Positions 1-9,294 of a DNA stretch of 64,000 nt are shown one piece after another (position 1 is the first letter of the stretch; the number at the start of each line of letters is the position of its first letter). Made by a program: the position numbers and the translations under genes. Source of the stretch: Anaerolineae bacterium (GTDB taxonomy: Bacteria > Chloroflexota > Anaerolineae > Aggregatilineales > Phototrophicaceae); NCBI GenBank assembly GCA_017303635.1, contig JAFLCG010000022.1, positions 1-64,000 on the forward strand, read 5' to 3'. Below the pieces are notes generated by a model. The model was given only the letters and a program-made list of their open reading frames with translations, did no database searches and was not told where the DNA came from.

Positions 1-220
1 CTTTGAGCCGTGTCTTGAGCGCCTCCCAGGCCGGTCGATTATGTTCACGTGTCGCCGATTTATGACCCTGAACATCTTCGTACCATTCCGGCGTCCAGCC
101 ATGCTTTTCGCAGGCGCGCAGCAAATTAGCCTTCTGCCGTTCGGGGCTGGTCAAATCATTGGCATCTTTAGTGAAGGAAAGCCGGACATAACAGAGGGCG
201 ACCGTACGCGAAGCAGACAT
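1..220 (-). CDS. Serine recombinase, N-terminal part (runs off left edge)
   Basis: Reading the minus strand from the ATG at 220 gives 73 codons of a resolvase/invertase catalytic domain before the window ends. The start MSASRTVALCYVRLS contains the YVRxS motif, so Ser15 is the expected nucleophile, and an ERQ motif follows at about residues 28-30. The stretch GWTPEWYEDVQGHKS matches the family and closely resembles the decayed recombinase at 19.4-21.1 kb (GWTPEWYMDADGHKT), so the two are paralogues. Serine recombinases cut and rejoin DNA at attachment sites to move or invert elements. This copy keeps the catalytic N terminus that the other lacks; its C terminus cannot be seen. Confidence 0.8.
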   Translation of the reverse strand, partial: MSASRTVALCYVRLSFTKDANDLTSPERQKANLLRACEKHGWTPEWYEDVQGHKSATREHNRPAWEALKTRLK

Positions 221-330
221 CGTAAGATGACCTTTCAACTGAAGAACCGGATGCGAAATAGCACATTCGCCACCGACGCGCTACAGTTGGTCGGAGGTCG
301 TGCGCTAGCTGAGATAGTGCTGCGACCAGG

Positions 331-359
331 GCGGCATGGTGTTGGTAGCACCATGCCGC
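331..359. other. Perfect 11-bp stem hairpin
   Basis: GCGGCATGGTG at 331-341 is the exact reverse complement of CACCATGCCGC at 349-359, with a 7-base loop. It sits between the small ORF at 386-715 and the recombinase start. There is no T-run on either side, so a recombinase- or regulator-binding site is as plausible as a terminator. Confidence 0.5.
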
Positions 360-385
360 TCGTCATCATGCTCAAGAACTTACCC

Positions 386-715
386 CTATTCATGATTGTC
401 GTCAAGCCAGACGCCCCGAGTCATCGCTTTCGCCTGGATACGAGTAAGCACCTTGAGGAAATTCGCCAAACCGTTTATCGACTCTCGCGAATTCATCCCT
501 GCGTTATTCTGTCTGACCGACCAATCGGCACAGACGGCCGCTGCAAAGTCCTGCAGTTGGCGTTCGCCTGGTGCCATGTATTCAGTTGTAACCGTTGTAG
601 TCTTCAACCCCAACTCTGACTTTCCTCCATCGGTTCGGTCACGCGCTTTCAACACTAGCACACTGGCCTCGACAAACGCTGGTAATATTACGGTTTTGGG
701 TTGGGAATCGTACAT
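386..715 (-). CDS. Small hypothetical protein upstream of the recombinase
   Basis: A 109-residue ORF co-oriented with the recombinase at the left edge and ending about 165 bases upstream of it. I recognise no family. The composition is protein-like, with the phrase APGERQLQDFAAAVCADW in the middle, and has no membrane segment or signal peptide. No convincing ribosome binding site precedes the ATG at 715, and an overlapping ORF exists on the other strand, so it may be an accessory gene or chance. Confidence 0.35.
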   Translation of the reverse strand: MYDSQPKTVILPAFVEASVLVLKARDRTDGGKSELGLKTTTVTTEYMAPGERQLQDFAAAVCADWSVRQNNAGMNSRESINGLANFLKVLTRIQAKAMTRGVWLDDNHE

Positions 716-1183
716 TCTGGGCTGGTAGATTCCGGGTTTCAGGGAGCGGCTGGTTTAGTGTCACAGCCAGGACAGTGAGTAGCGGCTCAGGCATAAGCGG
801 CATCGAGCAATCGCGCGGCACGTTTCATATGCTTGCGGAAGGTTGAGGGTTTGCGACCGTGTGCTTCTGCCGCATAACTCACACCCGCAATCTGCGCATG
901 GGTTCAGCTAACAGGTACCGTTGATAATTCAAGCTTGGGCGTTCGCGCACAGAACGGTCAGCAATCAGGTTTGAGAGTAGCAAAAACCAAGTTACCAGCA
1001 CAGAGACATAAAGATGGACATATGTGAATCAAGTAACGATGAAAGGAAATTGTGAAGTCTACTGATCCGTGGGTGTTGGTCTAGCGCGAATTCGCAACGT
1101 TTTATTTGGGCAACAGCATAATCGGGAATTGCGGTGCCACATCTTCTACTTTCATCAATAAGACGACTGCCTGATAGGTCGAT
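716..1183. other. Gene-poor gap with one short peptide fragment
   Basis: No full gene is visible. On the minus strand, 906 to the stop at 787 encodes a fragment with AEAHGRKPSTFRKHMKRAAR, which reads like the end of a small basic DNA-binding protein, but it has no start. The rest (about 910-1183) shows nothing recognisable. Confidence 0.3.
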
Positions 1184-2770
1184 TTAACTGGCCAGTGACA
1201 ACGGTGTGACGGCTGTATCTTGTACCCACTGAATTAATGCAGTCCTTTGTTGCACCTGGCCCACTAAACCTTGGATCATATTGATCCCGATATGTGGACG
1301 CCCATAGACTAGTGACACGAAATCATCACGACGCAAGCGGTAAAGTTCTCCTGTAGATAGTGCTTCTATTTGTTCGGATCCTGTGATTCCCATCATCAGA
1401 CCATGTTCGTTAAAACAATCCCCGGCAGTATACGTAGAAACGATGATACTATCTTGATTATGAGCCGATATAGTGGCTATCATCACCCCGGACTTGACCA
1501 AGCACAAGTTGTCATATTGATGGGCGGATGTCAAGATGAGATCTCCTGCTTCAAAATGACTACATTCCATCAAGAGACCAAGATCACGCAAATCTGGCCA
1601 TGCCAACTTACTAAACAGATTGCACTTCTGCAGAATTGCAATGCGACTTCGTAATTCTTCTTGAGAGATAATTGTCGCGCTCGTTGACAGCCGTTGCAGC
1701 AAATCATGGGTAGTTGTATCCAGTTCATTCTCAGTGCCCAAAGCCATCCATAATTCACTCTCGCTGGAAGGCAACACACTCCGTAGCCACAATCGAGCAT
1801 AAATCCCCATTTCTTGATGGAGTTTCTGTAGTGATTGGTCAATCTGATCCAACTGAAGCTGAAATCTGCCGCTATGATGTCCAATGTCAGCCGGCAATTG
1901 GTAGCGTTCAAGCATAGCACGCCGGGCCATAAGCCTGACATATTCTTCAAGTAAGCGAGTAGTACTTGCAGAAAAAATGCCGTTCTGGGACCTTAATTTG
2001 TCCATCACCATATCGGGGTTCAACAAGGCATCAACTTCCCCAGTCGGTAGATGGCTCCGGAAATATTGACGAATCTGGTGAGCTTGTTCATGAAGGTCAA
2101 CTCGTATGCGTTGCCAGATGAGCCATAACCCGCCAATCCCAATAGTCATCCCAACAAGAATGAGATACAAGCCTGATACAGCTAGAGCAAGGTGATTGTA
2201 GATGAGATGTAATCCCACTGCAGTCAGTAGTCCTTGAGAAAGCTGTCGTCGGCGCATATCAATTTGCACGCTGGTGCGACTAACAGCCGCTCCCAATATT
2301 CCTGACGCAATCGCATGCATCAATGTACTTGACACGATTCGAGCAGTAGCTACTGTCAGAGGTTGAGTAGGATTGGTGGCAACATAGAATAGATTTTCTG
2401 CCATCCCAAAACCAATGCCGGATGCAAAACCATATGTCAGGCCTTCAGATACACTATGTAGCCGCGCATGCCAAACGAGCAGCAAAATGAAGAGGCCTTT
2501 TAGAATTTCTTCCATCACTGGGGCAACCCATTGAACGAGTTGAAAGTAATTGATCCATCCGGCTCGGACTAAGGCACTTTGAAGAAATAAGCTGGTACCA
2601 AATACCATCCCTCCCCAGACCAACGCCAATATCACCATCCTCACTCGATTGAGGGAATAAAAATCGAGTAACCAAACGATATATACAATCAGTAGAGGTA
2701 AAACGAGGCTTAATGCAAAGGAGATCAACATAGTCAAACTCTGAACGTAGAAGTAGATGATATTCCTCAA
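1184..2770 (-). CDS. PrsW-family intramembrane metalloprotease fused to a cyclic-nucleotide-binding domain
   Basis: The 528-residue product begins with about eight hydrophobic segments (residues 1-220) carrying the PrsW signatures: EEILK at 87-91, GIGFGMAEN at 118-126, a His at 142 and HLIYNH at 178-183. PrsW proteins are integral-membrane metalloproteases; Bacillus PrsW cleaves an anti-sigma factor. After a helical middle region (about 220-385), residues about 385-510 resemble a CRP/cNMP-binding beta-barrel (LFSKLAWPDLRDL, then a FEAGDLIL strand). The fusion suggests protease activity gated by a cytoplasmic ligand. The first codon is TTG at 2770; an ATG at 2731 is an alternative start, and neither has a clear ribosome site. 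It is divergent from the surface-protein gene. Confidence 0.8.
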   Translation of the reverse strand: MRNIIYFYVQSLTMLISFALSLVLPLLIVYIVWLLDFYSLNRVRMVILALVWGGMVFGTSLFLQSALVRAGWINYFQLVQWVAPVMEEILKGLFILLLVWHARLHSVSEGLTYGFASGIGFGMAENLFYVATNPTQPLTVATARIVSSTLMHAIASGILGAAVSRTSVQIDMRRRQLSQGLLTAVGLHLIYNHLALAVSGLYLILVGMTIGIGGLWLIWQRIRVDLHEQAHQIRQYFRSHLPTGEVDALLNPDMVMDKLRSQNGIFSASTTRLLEEYVRLMARRAMLERYQLPADIGHHSGRFQLQLDQIDQSLQKLHQEMGIYARLWLRSVLPSSESELWMALGTENELDTTTHDLLQRLSTSATIISQEELRSRIAILQKCNLFSKLAWPDLRDLGLLMECSHFEAGDLILTSAHQYDNLCLVKSGVMIATISAHNQDSIIVSTYTAGDCFNEHGLMMGITGSEQIEALSTGELYRLRRDDFVSLVYGRPHIGINMIQGLVGQVQQRTALIQWVQDTAVTPLSLAS

Positions 2771-2924
2771 TTATTGTCACGACATATGATTAATAAAGAA
2801 TTGAGAAATTATTTCAACCTTAACTTTTTATGGGATCCTCCCAAACCTTAACGTATCTTGCTTTTGGTGAGTGGTATATTATTTTGAATGTGTTGTATAA
2901 CCCTTCCTATTAGGATTCATTAAA

Positions 2925-5900
2925 GTGAACCTATTGCTTTCTAAAATTTCGCGCCAATTTGGTTGGCCAGTAATACTTATTGCTATTGGCATAATGGGTG
3001 CTATTGCTATCATTACTATATCATCGGGAGATAATGTCTCAATTGTGGGGACAGCCTTGGAACCGACAGCGTCTCCTATTCAAGATCAAGTAACGGTGGT
3101 CGCGTCAACTATAATCGTTGAGCCAGCGCCACAACTAACCTCTTCGCCTATAGGAGAGGGTCAAAGCCGTACACTCGTACCTGGTAGTGGAGCATTAGTA
3201 CAAGCCGAAGATTCAGTTACGATCTGCCATAACGGTAATACGCTTACACTTCCCAGGAATAATGTCTTTGGACCCAATGGACATTTAAATGAAGATGGCT
3301 CAGCCCAGGATGGGCATGAGGGGGATTATCTGGGTGCTTGTACGCAACCTGAACCAACGTCAACCCCCGTCCCTAGCGAGACGCCGACTAACGTTCCTGA
3401 AGCTACTCCGACCTCATTGCCGACTGAAACATCCACGGCGACTGCTACGGATCTACCTAGTTCTACTCCAACTGATACGGCTACACTAACCGTTACTGCC
3501 AGTGCCACTTTGACCGAGACTGCGACTTCAACGGCAAGCTTAACAGCTACACTAACCCATACCGCAACGGTGACGGCCACTAGAACTACCACGCCAATAC
3601 CACCGACAGCCGGACCAACAGCGACATTCACGCGTACACCAACCCCAACCCCATTTGTAAGACCGACTGTAAGACCGGCCAGTGGTATCGCTATTTCGGC
3701 TGCCTGTGCAGTCAATACGGTCAGGGTGATTGATAACGTCTCTGGTTCCACATTTTTCTTTGACGATGATGATGGACTGCGGGCTGCTTATATCGGCTAT
3801 ACCATCAGAAATGATGGGGCTACTACTGCTCCTGACGTTTGGGTTAGCCTGACGAACTTTAGTACAACCCAATTTGCTTTGGGGAGCGGTGAAGATGGGA
3901 TTGCTCACATTGGCCCTATGGCACCCGGTGCGGTGCGTCAGGTGTATTTCTATCTGGCTGTGCCAACTGCGACAGTCGATAACGGCAGTTTGAATGCTAC
4001 ATATGAAGTCAATGTATATAGTGGGGATCCGACTGTTGGTACCGAGACGTGCGATTACATCGATACTGTGATTGCCATTGATGATACCATCGCCGCGAAT
4101 GCCAACAAAGTCAATACGACTGTGGCTGGGCCTAACCCGGCTACTATCGGTGGTTTGATGACTATGACGGTGGTCGGTGAAACCGGCACCATTGGCTCTC
4201 AGAATATTTTCTCGATGACACCCGCCGCCAATATCGGTTGGCCGGCCAATTCCTATGAATTAGTTGATGTTCACGTCGATTACTGGGATAGTTCGATTTG
4301 CCCGGATTCGGTTGGCGGTGTACCTGCTACCGCAGTGACCAACACCTTTGATGATGCCTTACAATTCTCAACTGCGGGACTCAGTGGCACCAATTCTTGC
4401 TATCGCATAGTGTATTCGTTTATTGCTGTTGGTGCGTCTAGTGCTCCGGCATCGGTTGCCCCGGTTAATTACATCGCTAGTGGGAACGAAATTAAGCATA
4501 CCGGTGCTTATTCCGTAGCTGCTCCGGCAGTGCAACCAGCGACTAACGCTTCGACGTTGAGCAAGAGCGTTTCACCAGCTTCCCTGCTAGCAGGCGGGAC
4601 CGCGACCTTTACAGTCACCGTAAACAACACGGGTTCTGATTCAATCACATTGGACAATTTGCGGGATACTTTACCCTCTGGTTTGACCTATATTGCTGGA
4701 ACATCGACCTTTAATGGAACAGCCATTGCGGATCCAACCGGGGGAACTGGTCCAACTTTAACCTGGAGTGGCTTATTCACCGTTCCGCCTGGTGGCATGC
4801 GCACGCTAACTTATCAAGTCAACGTTACTAGCACACCAGGAACCTACACCAACAGCGTAGTAGGCTATGTAGGGTCAATTAGTACGGGTACGCGTATCGA
4901 TACTACTTTGTCTACAACAGATAATGTTCCGGCTACTGCAAGTGTTTTTGTCGGACCGCCGACCAACACACCAACCCTCACGCCTACGCGAACACCAACC
5001 AATACGTCTACGCCCACGGCGACAGCGACCGCTACTAACACAGCGTCAAATACGCCAACAAATACACCATCCAATACACCGACGAATACGTTCACGCCGA
5101 CACCGACAGCAACCGCTACTAACACAGCGTCAAATACGCCAACAAATACACCATCCAATACACCGACGAATACGTTCACGCCGACACCGACAGCGACCGC
5201 TACCAACACAGCGTCAAACACGCCGACGAATACGTCCACACCCACGGCGACAGCGACCTTGACACCATCGAACACCGCCACTCAAACGCCGTCTAACACA
5301 CCAACGGACACACCGACGAATACGTCTACGCCCACGGCGACAGCGACTGCCACCCAAACGCCGTCTAACACACCAACGGACACACCGACGAATACGTCTA
5401 CACCCACGGCGACAGCGACTGCTACCAACACAGCGTCCAACACGCCGACGCTGCCGGCACCATCTCCTGTCACTGAGGGTATTATTTCTCCCACTCCAGT
5501 GCCTCTCAGCGTGGGGCTGTCACCATCAGAGGGCTATGCATGCCAACGCTTATGTGTTGATTGGCTGCTTTATCACACGAATCGTACTGGCAATTGGGAA
5601 ATCTTCCGATTGGGTGACTTACCAACAACAGTTGCTGGAGATCCAAATGTGTCGCAGGGGCGAGGAGATGGCGTGGATGATATTGCACCAAGCCGTTCGC
5701 CCAATGCGGAATGGGTTACTTTTGCGAGTAATCGTGACGGCAATTGGGAAATCTACGTGGCACGTCCAGATGGTTCGATGCTGCAACGGCTGACTTACAA
5801 TACGGAGGCTCGCGATATTGATCCAGTTTGGGGGCCGAACCAGTATATAGTCTATGAGTCTTCGCGGGATGGTAACTGGGAGCTCTACTTATTCGATGTG

Positions 5901-6698
5901 CTTAGTGGAACTGAAGCACGACTAACTGAGAACCCGGCCAGTGATGTCAACGCTTACTGGTCACCGGATGGTACTCATCTGTTATTCCAGAGCAATCGGG
6001 ATGGGTTGTGGCAGATCTACAGTCTCGATCTATTGACTATGACGTGGCAACGACTCAGTGATGGCCGGGGTAATGACTATGATCCGGTCTACTCCTTTGA
6101 TGGCTCACAGATTGTATTCCGGTCTGATCGAGATGGAAGCACGGGGACAGCCATCTACGTGATGAATGCGGATGGGAGCGCAGCCCGGTCTATTTCAGAT
6201 CTAGCAGGGGATGCTACGAACCAGATTTGGTCAGCTGATAGCAGCCTGATTGCCTATCAGTCCAATCTGGATGGAGATCTGGATATCTATATCTATGAGA
6301 CTGCGACCGGGCAGACCCGCAAGCTAACTGATAACACGGTGGATGATTATGCACCGACCTGGCGTTGTGGTTCGAGCGAACTGGTCTTTACCTCAGAAAT
6401 CACAGGCGATGCTAATCTCTATCAAGTATCTGCTTTGCCCATCACTGCCCCTTCAATTCGTGTAGAAATTGATGCGATCCAATTGACGGATGATCCTGCC
6501 TCGGATGTGTATCCGCTGGAGTCATTCGGTGAGGAGAACGCTAGCCGCCGAAATCATTTACCAGATGCTATGGCTTTCATTGAACCGGATCAGAATCAAT
6601 CTTTCCCCCGGGTCGACCTTGTCAGTCATGAACCTGATCTTACCTTGGTGCAGGATTCACTATGGAACAGCCTGAACTCTTGTGTTCTTCCGAGGTAA
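2925..6698 (+). CDS. Large secreted/surface protein: DUF11-type domains, Thr/Pro-rich linkers, TolB-like propeller
   Basis: The 1257-residue product starts at GTG 2925 with a membrane anchor or signal segment (about residues 15-36). Near residues 98-140 lies a cysteine-containing segment (ICHNGNT ... GACTQ) like a short domain found in other bacterial surface proteins. A Thr/Pro-rich linker, a beta-rich region (about 245-540) and a DUF11-like repeat (about 545-670, LSKSVSPASLLAGGTATF) follow. A long Thr/Pro/Ala/Asn tract (about 680-850) separates these from a C-terminal TolB/WD40-like propeller with repeated SNRDGNWEIY-type blades (about 880-1180). Such proteins sit on the outside of the cell, and the propeller probably binds a ligand or partner. 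No sortase motif or C-terminal membrane segment is visible. Confidence 0.85.
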   Translation: MNLLLSKISRQFGWPVILIAIGIMGAIAIITISSGDNVSIVGTALEPTASPIQDQVTVVASTIIVEPAPQLTSSPIGEGQSRTLVPGSGALVQAEDSVTICHNGNTLTLPRNNVFGPNGHLNEDGSAQDGHEGDYLGACTQPEPTSTPVPSETPTNVPEATPTSLPTETSTATATDLPSSTPTDTATLTVTASATLTETATSTASLTATLTHTATVTATRTTTPIPPTAGPTATFTRTPTPTPFVRPTVRPASGIAISAACAVNTVRVIDNVSGSTFFFDDDDGLRAAYIGYTIRNDGATTAPDVWVSLTNFSTTQFALGSGEDGIAHIGPMAPGAVRQVYFYLAVPTATVDNGSLNATYEVNVYSGDPTVGTETCDYIDTVIAIDDTIAANANKVNTTVAGPNPATIGGLMTMTVVGETGTIGSQNIFSMTPAANIGWPANSYELVDVHVDYWDSSICPDSVGGVPATAVTNTFDDALQFSTAGLSGTNSCYRIVYSFIAVGASSAPASVAPVNYIASGNEIKHTGAYSVAAPAVQPATNASTLSKSVSPASLLAGGTATFTVTVNNTGSDSITLDNLRDTLPSGLTYIAGTSTFNGTAIADPTGGTGPTLTWSGLFTVPPGGMRTLTYQVNVTSTPGTYTNSVVGYVGSISTGTRIDTTLSTTDNVPATASVFVGPPTNTPTLTPTRTPTNTSTPTATATATNTASNTPTNTPSNTPTNTFTPTPTATATNTASNTPTNTPSNTPTNTFTPTPTATATNTASNTPTNTSTPTATATLTPSNTATQTPSNTPTDTPTNTSTPTATATATQTPSNTPTDTPTNTSTPTATATATNTASNTPTLPAPSPVTEGIISPTPVPLSVGLSPSEGYACQRLCVDWLLYHTNRTGNWEIFRLGDLPTTVAGDPNVSQGRGDGVDDIAPSRSPNAEWVTFASNRDGNWEIYVARPDGSMLQRLTYNTEARDIDPVWGPNQYIVYESSRDGNWELYLFDVLSGTEARLTENPASDVNAYWSPDGTHLLFQSNRDGLWQIYSLDLLTMTWQRLSDGRGNDYDPVYSFDGSQIVFRSDRDGSTGTAIYVMNADGSAARSISDLAGDATNQIWSADSSLIAYQSNLDGDLDIYIYETATGQTRKLTDNTVDDYAPTWRCGSSELVFTSEITGDANLYQVSALPITAPSIRVEIDAIQLTDDPASDVYPLESFGEENASRRNHLPDAMAFIEPDQNQSFPRVDLVSHEPDLTLVQDSLWNSLNSCVLPR
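4990..5450 (+). repeat. In-frame tandem repeats coding Thr/Pro-rich linker (84-bp and 72-bp units)
   Basis: Within the surface-protein gene an 84-bp unit (28 codons) recurs with starts near 5031, 5115 and 5199, almost identical in sequence. It is followed by a 72-bp unit (24 codons) starting at 5283 and 5355. Both keep the reading frame and encode variants of TPTNTPSNTPTNT. The near-identity of copies points to recent slippage or recombination, so linker length probably varies between strains. Confidence 0.9.
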
Positions 6699-6704
6699 GC
6701 TAAG

Positions 6705-6742
6705 TGTGATACTTCATACCTTCCGAGACAACTCATAGTAGG
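6705..6742 (+). repeat. Dispersed 38-bp repeat, copy 1
   Basis: Begins TGTGATACTTCATACC and ends CATAGTAGG, seven bases after the surface-protein stop codon. It matches the reverse complement of the copy at 63272-63309 at 34 of 38 positions by eye. Each copy contains two imperfect 11-base direct repeats (GATACTTCATA and GACACTTCGTA type) 19 bases apart. Confidence 0.75.
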
Positions 6743-6827
6743 TATATGATTCTCTTGGTTCATCTCCTCGGGGAGCGTAGTGACATCGTGACTTGGCGAG
6801 GAGCAGTCTGAACATGGCGGCATTGGG

Positions 6828-7130
6828 GTGTCGCCAGTCTGGCAAGGGAAGAACAGCATCGGCGGCACATGGGTTTATTCCTGGGGTATATCTGCCGTGC
6901 CCGAAGCCGAAAGATCGGCTATCCGCGAAGAGGTTGAATTAATCAGCGATTTTACGCCGGATAATAATCCGCATGGCGAGCGGGATTTTGGGGCATTCAC
7001 CCATGAGGGCAACCGCATATTCTGGAAAATTGATTATTACGCCCCAGGCTTGCGGCACGGCAGCGAAAACCCTGCCGATCCCGCACAGACCGTGCGTGTC
7101 CTCACCGTCATGTTCGCCGAGGAATACTAG
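6828..7130 (+). CDS. DUF3768-like protein (probably N-terminally shortened)
   Basis: The 100-residue product contains FTPDNNPHGERDFGAF, then RIFWKIDYY and GSENPADPAQTVRVLT, the hallmark pattern of DUF3768, a small family of unknown function common on plasmids and mobile elements. Family members usually have more residues before the conserved core, and the start here is a GTG at 6828 without a good ribosome site, so the 5' end may be missing. The next ORF follows 65 bases downstream in another frame. Confidence 0.7.
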   Translation: MSPVWQGKNSIGGTWVYSWGISAVPEAERSAIREEVELISDFTPDNNPHGERDFGAFTHEGNRIFWKIDYYAPGLRHGSENPADPAQTVRVLTVMFAEEY

Positions 7131-7194
7131 CCTTGTGGCAGCCCCGCCGATGGTGGGCGGGACTGCTCTAAATCCAAGCCGGATTGACACCTGT

Positions 7195-7569
7195 ATGGGC
7201 TTGGTATACCGGATGTGCCGCGAGCAGGCATCCCAACAACTCAGCCGATGGATGAACGTGACAAACTCTCCCAAAACAACCCCCGCCATCCGCCGGGCTA
7301 CCCAAAGCCTGAAAGCATCGCTCACTCAGCTGCAAACCCATGATCTGTGCGATCTTCAGCAGCGTGTGCAAGGCAATTGCCTCAACCCCGAACAACAACT
7401 TGCCCTCGCCGAGGTGCTGCATAATCTGTACTGCCTCGCCCAGGCGGAGTCCCTACGGAATACTGGCGGCAGGCAACAAGATATGTTTTCGCACTTGGAT
7501 AAGGCTGATTTTGCAGCCTGGGCGCGCCCCATGAATCAGCGCACGCTCTTCCAATACCCCCAGCCTTAG
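7195..7569 (+). CDS. Hypothetical protein downstream of the DUF3768-like gene
   Basis: A 124-residue ORF from ATG 7195 (an ATG at 7252 is an alternative). The C-terminal half is mostly helical (LQTHDLCDLQQRVQ, EQQLALAEVLHNLYCLAQ) and ends HLDKADFAAWARPMNQ. No family is recognised. The amphipathic helices suggest a small soluble protein, and its position suggests it belongs with the DUF3768-like gene as plasmid-type cargo. Confidence 0.5.
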   Translation: MGLVYRMCREQASQQLSRWMNVTNSPKTTPAIRRATQSLKASLTQLQTHDLCDLQQRVQGNCLNPEQQLALAEVLHNLYCLAQAESLRNTGGRQQDMFSHLDKADFAAWARPMNQRTLFQYPQP

Positions 7570-7727
7570 AGCGCTTTTCTAACTGGATGCCGGTGTTTAT
7601 CAGCTTCTAGCCTTTGCTTAAGACAAGCGTTTTGGTCAGGCCAGATAAGCGATACATCCCGCTTTCCTCGATGCAGCGCATGTGCGTAGGTAGTGCTTGA
7701 TGCGTGAAATACGGGTGGATCGCTTTC

Positions 7728-8357
7728 TTACAACTTCGGCAACTGCCAGCGATAACGATAGGCGATTAACCGCAGTAACAATGCGCCCGCGAAGACTGCG
7801 AGCAGGCTTGTGTGATTGACCATCTGCGCCATGCCCAGCAGGTAAATTGCAACCGCCACCACAATCGCAATACTGCCATAAAAGCCGCTATGCAGCACGT
7901 CGGGAAGGCTGTTCACCAGAATATCACGCAAGATGCCACCGCCTGCGGCAGTAAGGAATGCGAGGGTTACAAACCCAAAGAATGGCGCTTTGATTTCCAG
8001 AGCGACCAGCGAACCGGTAATCGCAAAAGCAACCAGCCCCACGGCATCAGCAAAAACAAATAACCAACGGGTTTCGATAGCGTCTTTATGGTGCAGCTTG
8101 AATAAGCCCGCAATCAGCGTCACAGAGAACGCCAGCAGGAACGGCTCGTTGCTGAGCAGAATGCTGGGCGGTCGATCCGTCAGTATATCGCGCAAAATGC
8201 CGCCACCATTGGCAGTGAGAAACGCAAGGATGAACAAACCCATCCAATCTAGCTTCTTGCGTGCGCCCACCAAAAAGCCAGACAGCGCAAAGGCAATGCT
8301 GCCTGCGAGGGAAGCAAAATACATGGTTTGGGTTTGTGTGAGCAATTCCATGGACAT
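7728..8357 (-). CDS. TRIC-type (UPF0126/YicG family) membrane protein
   Basis: The 209-residue product has about seven membrane segments arranged as an internal duplication. Each half carries the family signature GGGILRDIL (near residues 51-59 and 138-146). Proteins of this family form trimeric intracellular-cation-type channels; bacterial members are thought to conduct K+ or related cations across the cytoplasmic membrane. Length and motifs are those of an intact member. It stands alone, with a gap rather than an operon partner on each side. Confidence 0.9.
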   Translation of the reverse strand: MSMELLTQTQTMYFASLAGSIAFALSGFLVGARKKLDWMGLFILAFLTANGGGILRDILTDRPPSILLSNEPFLLAFSVTLIAGLFKLHHKDAIETRWLFVFADAVGLVAFAITGSLVALEIKAPFFGFVTLAFLTAAGGGILRDILVNSLPDVLHSGFYGSIAIVVAVAIYLLGMAQMVNHTSLLAVFAGALLLRLIAYRYRWQLPKL

Positions 8358-8540
8358 GAATTAGCGTTATGCTTGATAAGCATCCATCGAAAGAACGTTG
8401 CTGCTGGCACTTGTGCTACCAAGTCATCAAAGGCTACTCCCACTACCCCGCTACTACAACGGCTGATTGATGGGCACTTTTCCCAATAGTCATTTGTTGG
8501 ATGTCGCACAATAACGCAGCCTGTTGAAAAAGTAGCAATG

Positions 8541-8657
8541 CTATATTGACACCGATTTGAGGCCATGCTTCTTGAGCCATCTGCTGAGGTTGAGTTCAGT
8601 TGTTCCATAGCGTTTGGCGATGAAGGCCTGTGAAACTTGACCTTGTCCGATAAAGCG
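8541..8657 (-). pseudogene. Helix-turn-helix fragment of a DNA-binding protein or transposase
   Basis: The minus strand reads QVSQAFIAKRYGTTELNLSR then WLKKHGLKS before a stop, preceded in frame by another stop at about 8660. This is a typical helix-turn-helix of a transposase or small regulator. With only about 38 codons and no start it is a remnant. The rest of the 8358-8883 gap shows nothing recognisable. Confidence 0.4.
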
Positions 8658-8883
8658 TCAACAACACCACATGAACGAAATGAACAAACTACAACGAAGA
8701 CACCGTTAGCAAACTGCAATAGCGAGAACAGAGCGATGTGCCTGCTCTCTTGCGAACACTACATACTGAGCCTGGTTGATGAGGGCACTATAGACCAAAA
8801 TCCGAGATCAACAGTGCTACAATGCTTCATGTGCTAGATCTGCAACCAGATGTTCTCACTGGTCAACAGAAAGCTCGCAGCCC

Positions 8884-9264
8884 ATGGACAAGCTACCTCG
8901 CGTTACCTTTGAAGAATATGTTGGACGCCCAGACGTTCAAAAAATAACCAACAGCGACTCGCTTGACTGGAATGACGCGCGGCTGGACATCATTCAGCAT
9001 AAGGCCACTCCTGAGTTCAATTACACTCCGTACTTGGGCAACGATATGCTTGCATTCCTGTTAGCAGGTTCGACCCTGATGGAAATGCATATTAATGGTG
9101 GAAAGGTGCAGAACGAGCGCGTGTGCTCATACAAAGAACGCGCTTAACAGTCACCGAGGTTGCACTTCAGTGCGGCTTCTCCAGCCAGAGCCACTTCACC
9201 GCGCACTTTACGCGACTCATTGGGGTATCGCCCGCCCGCTTCGCACGGGGTGCGCGCGAATAGA
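8884..9264 (+). pseudogene. AraC-family regulator with internal deletion and frameshift
   Basis: From ATG 8884, about 80 codons read like the N-terminal sensor of an AraC-type regulator. From about 9143, in another frame, a clean C-terminal AraC helix-turn-helix follows: LTVTEVALQCGFSSQSHFTA then FTRLIGVSPARF, ending at the TAG of 9262-9264. About 150 residues between the parts, including the first HTH, are missing. The gene is therefore dead, although the 87-codon N-terminal ORF could still be translated. Confidence 0.75.
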
Positions 9265-9294
9265 ACCACTGAAACACTAGATGATAAGCAATTC

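Noticed and set aside
4980..5450. CRISPR-like short repeats
   Set aside because: The repeats are in-frame coding units of 84 and 72 bp without unique spacers and encode the Thr/Pro linker of the surface protein.
4865..5494. Valine-rich ORFs antisense to the linker
   Set aside because: They are mirror images of the Thr/Pro codons (ACN/CCN read as GTN/GGN) and have no starts, ribosome sites or family features.
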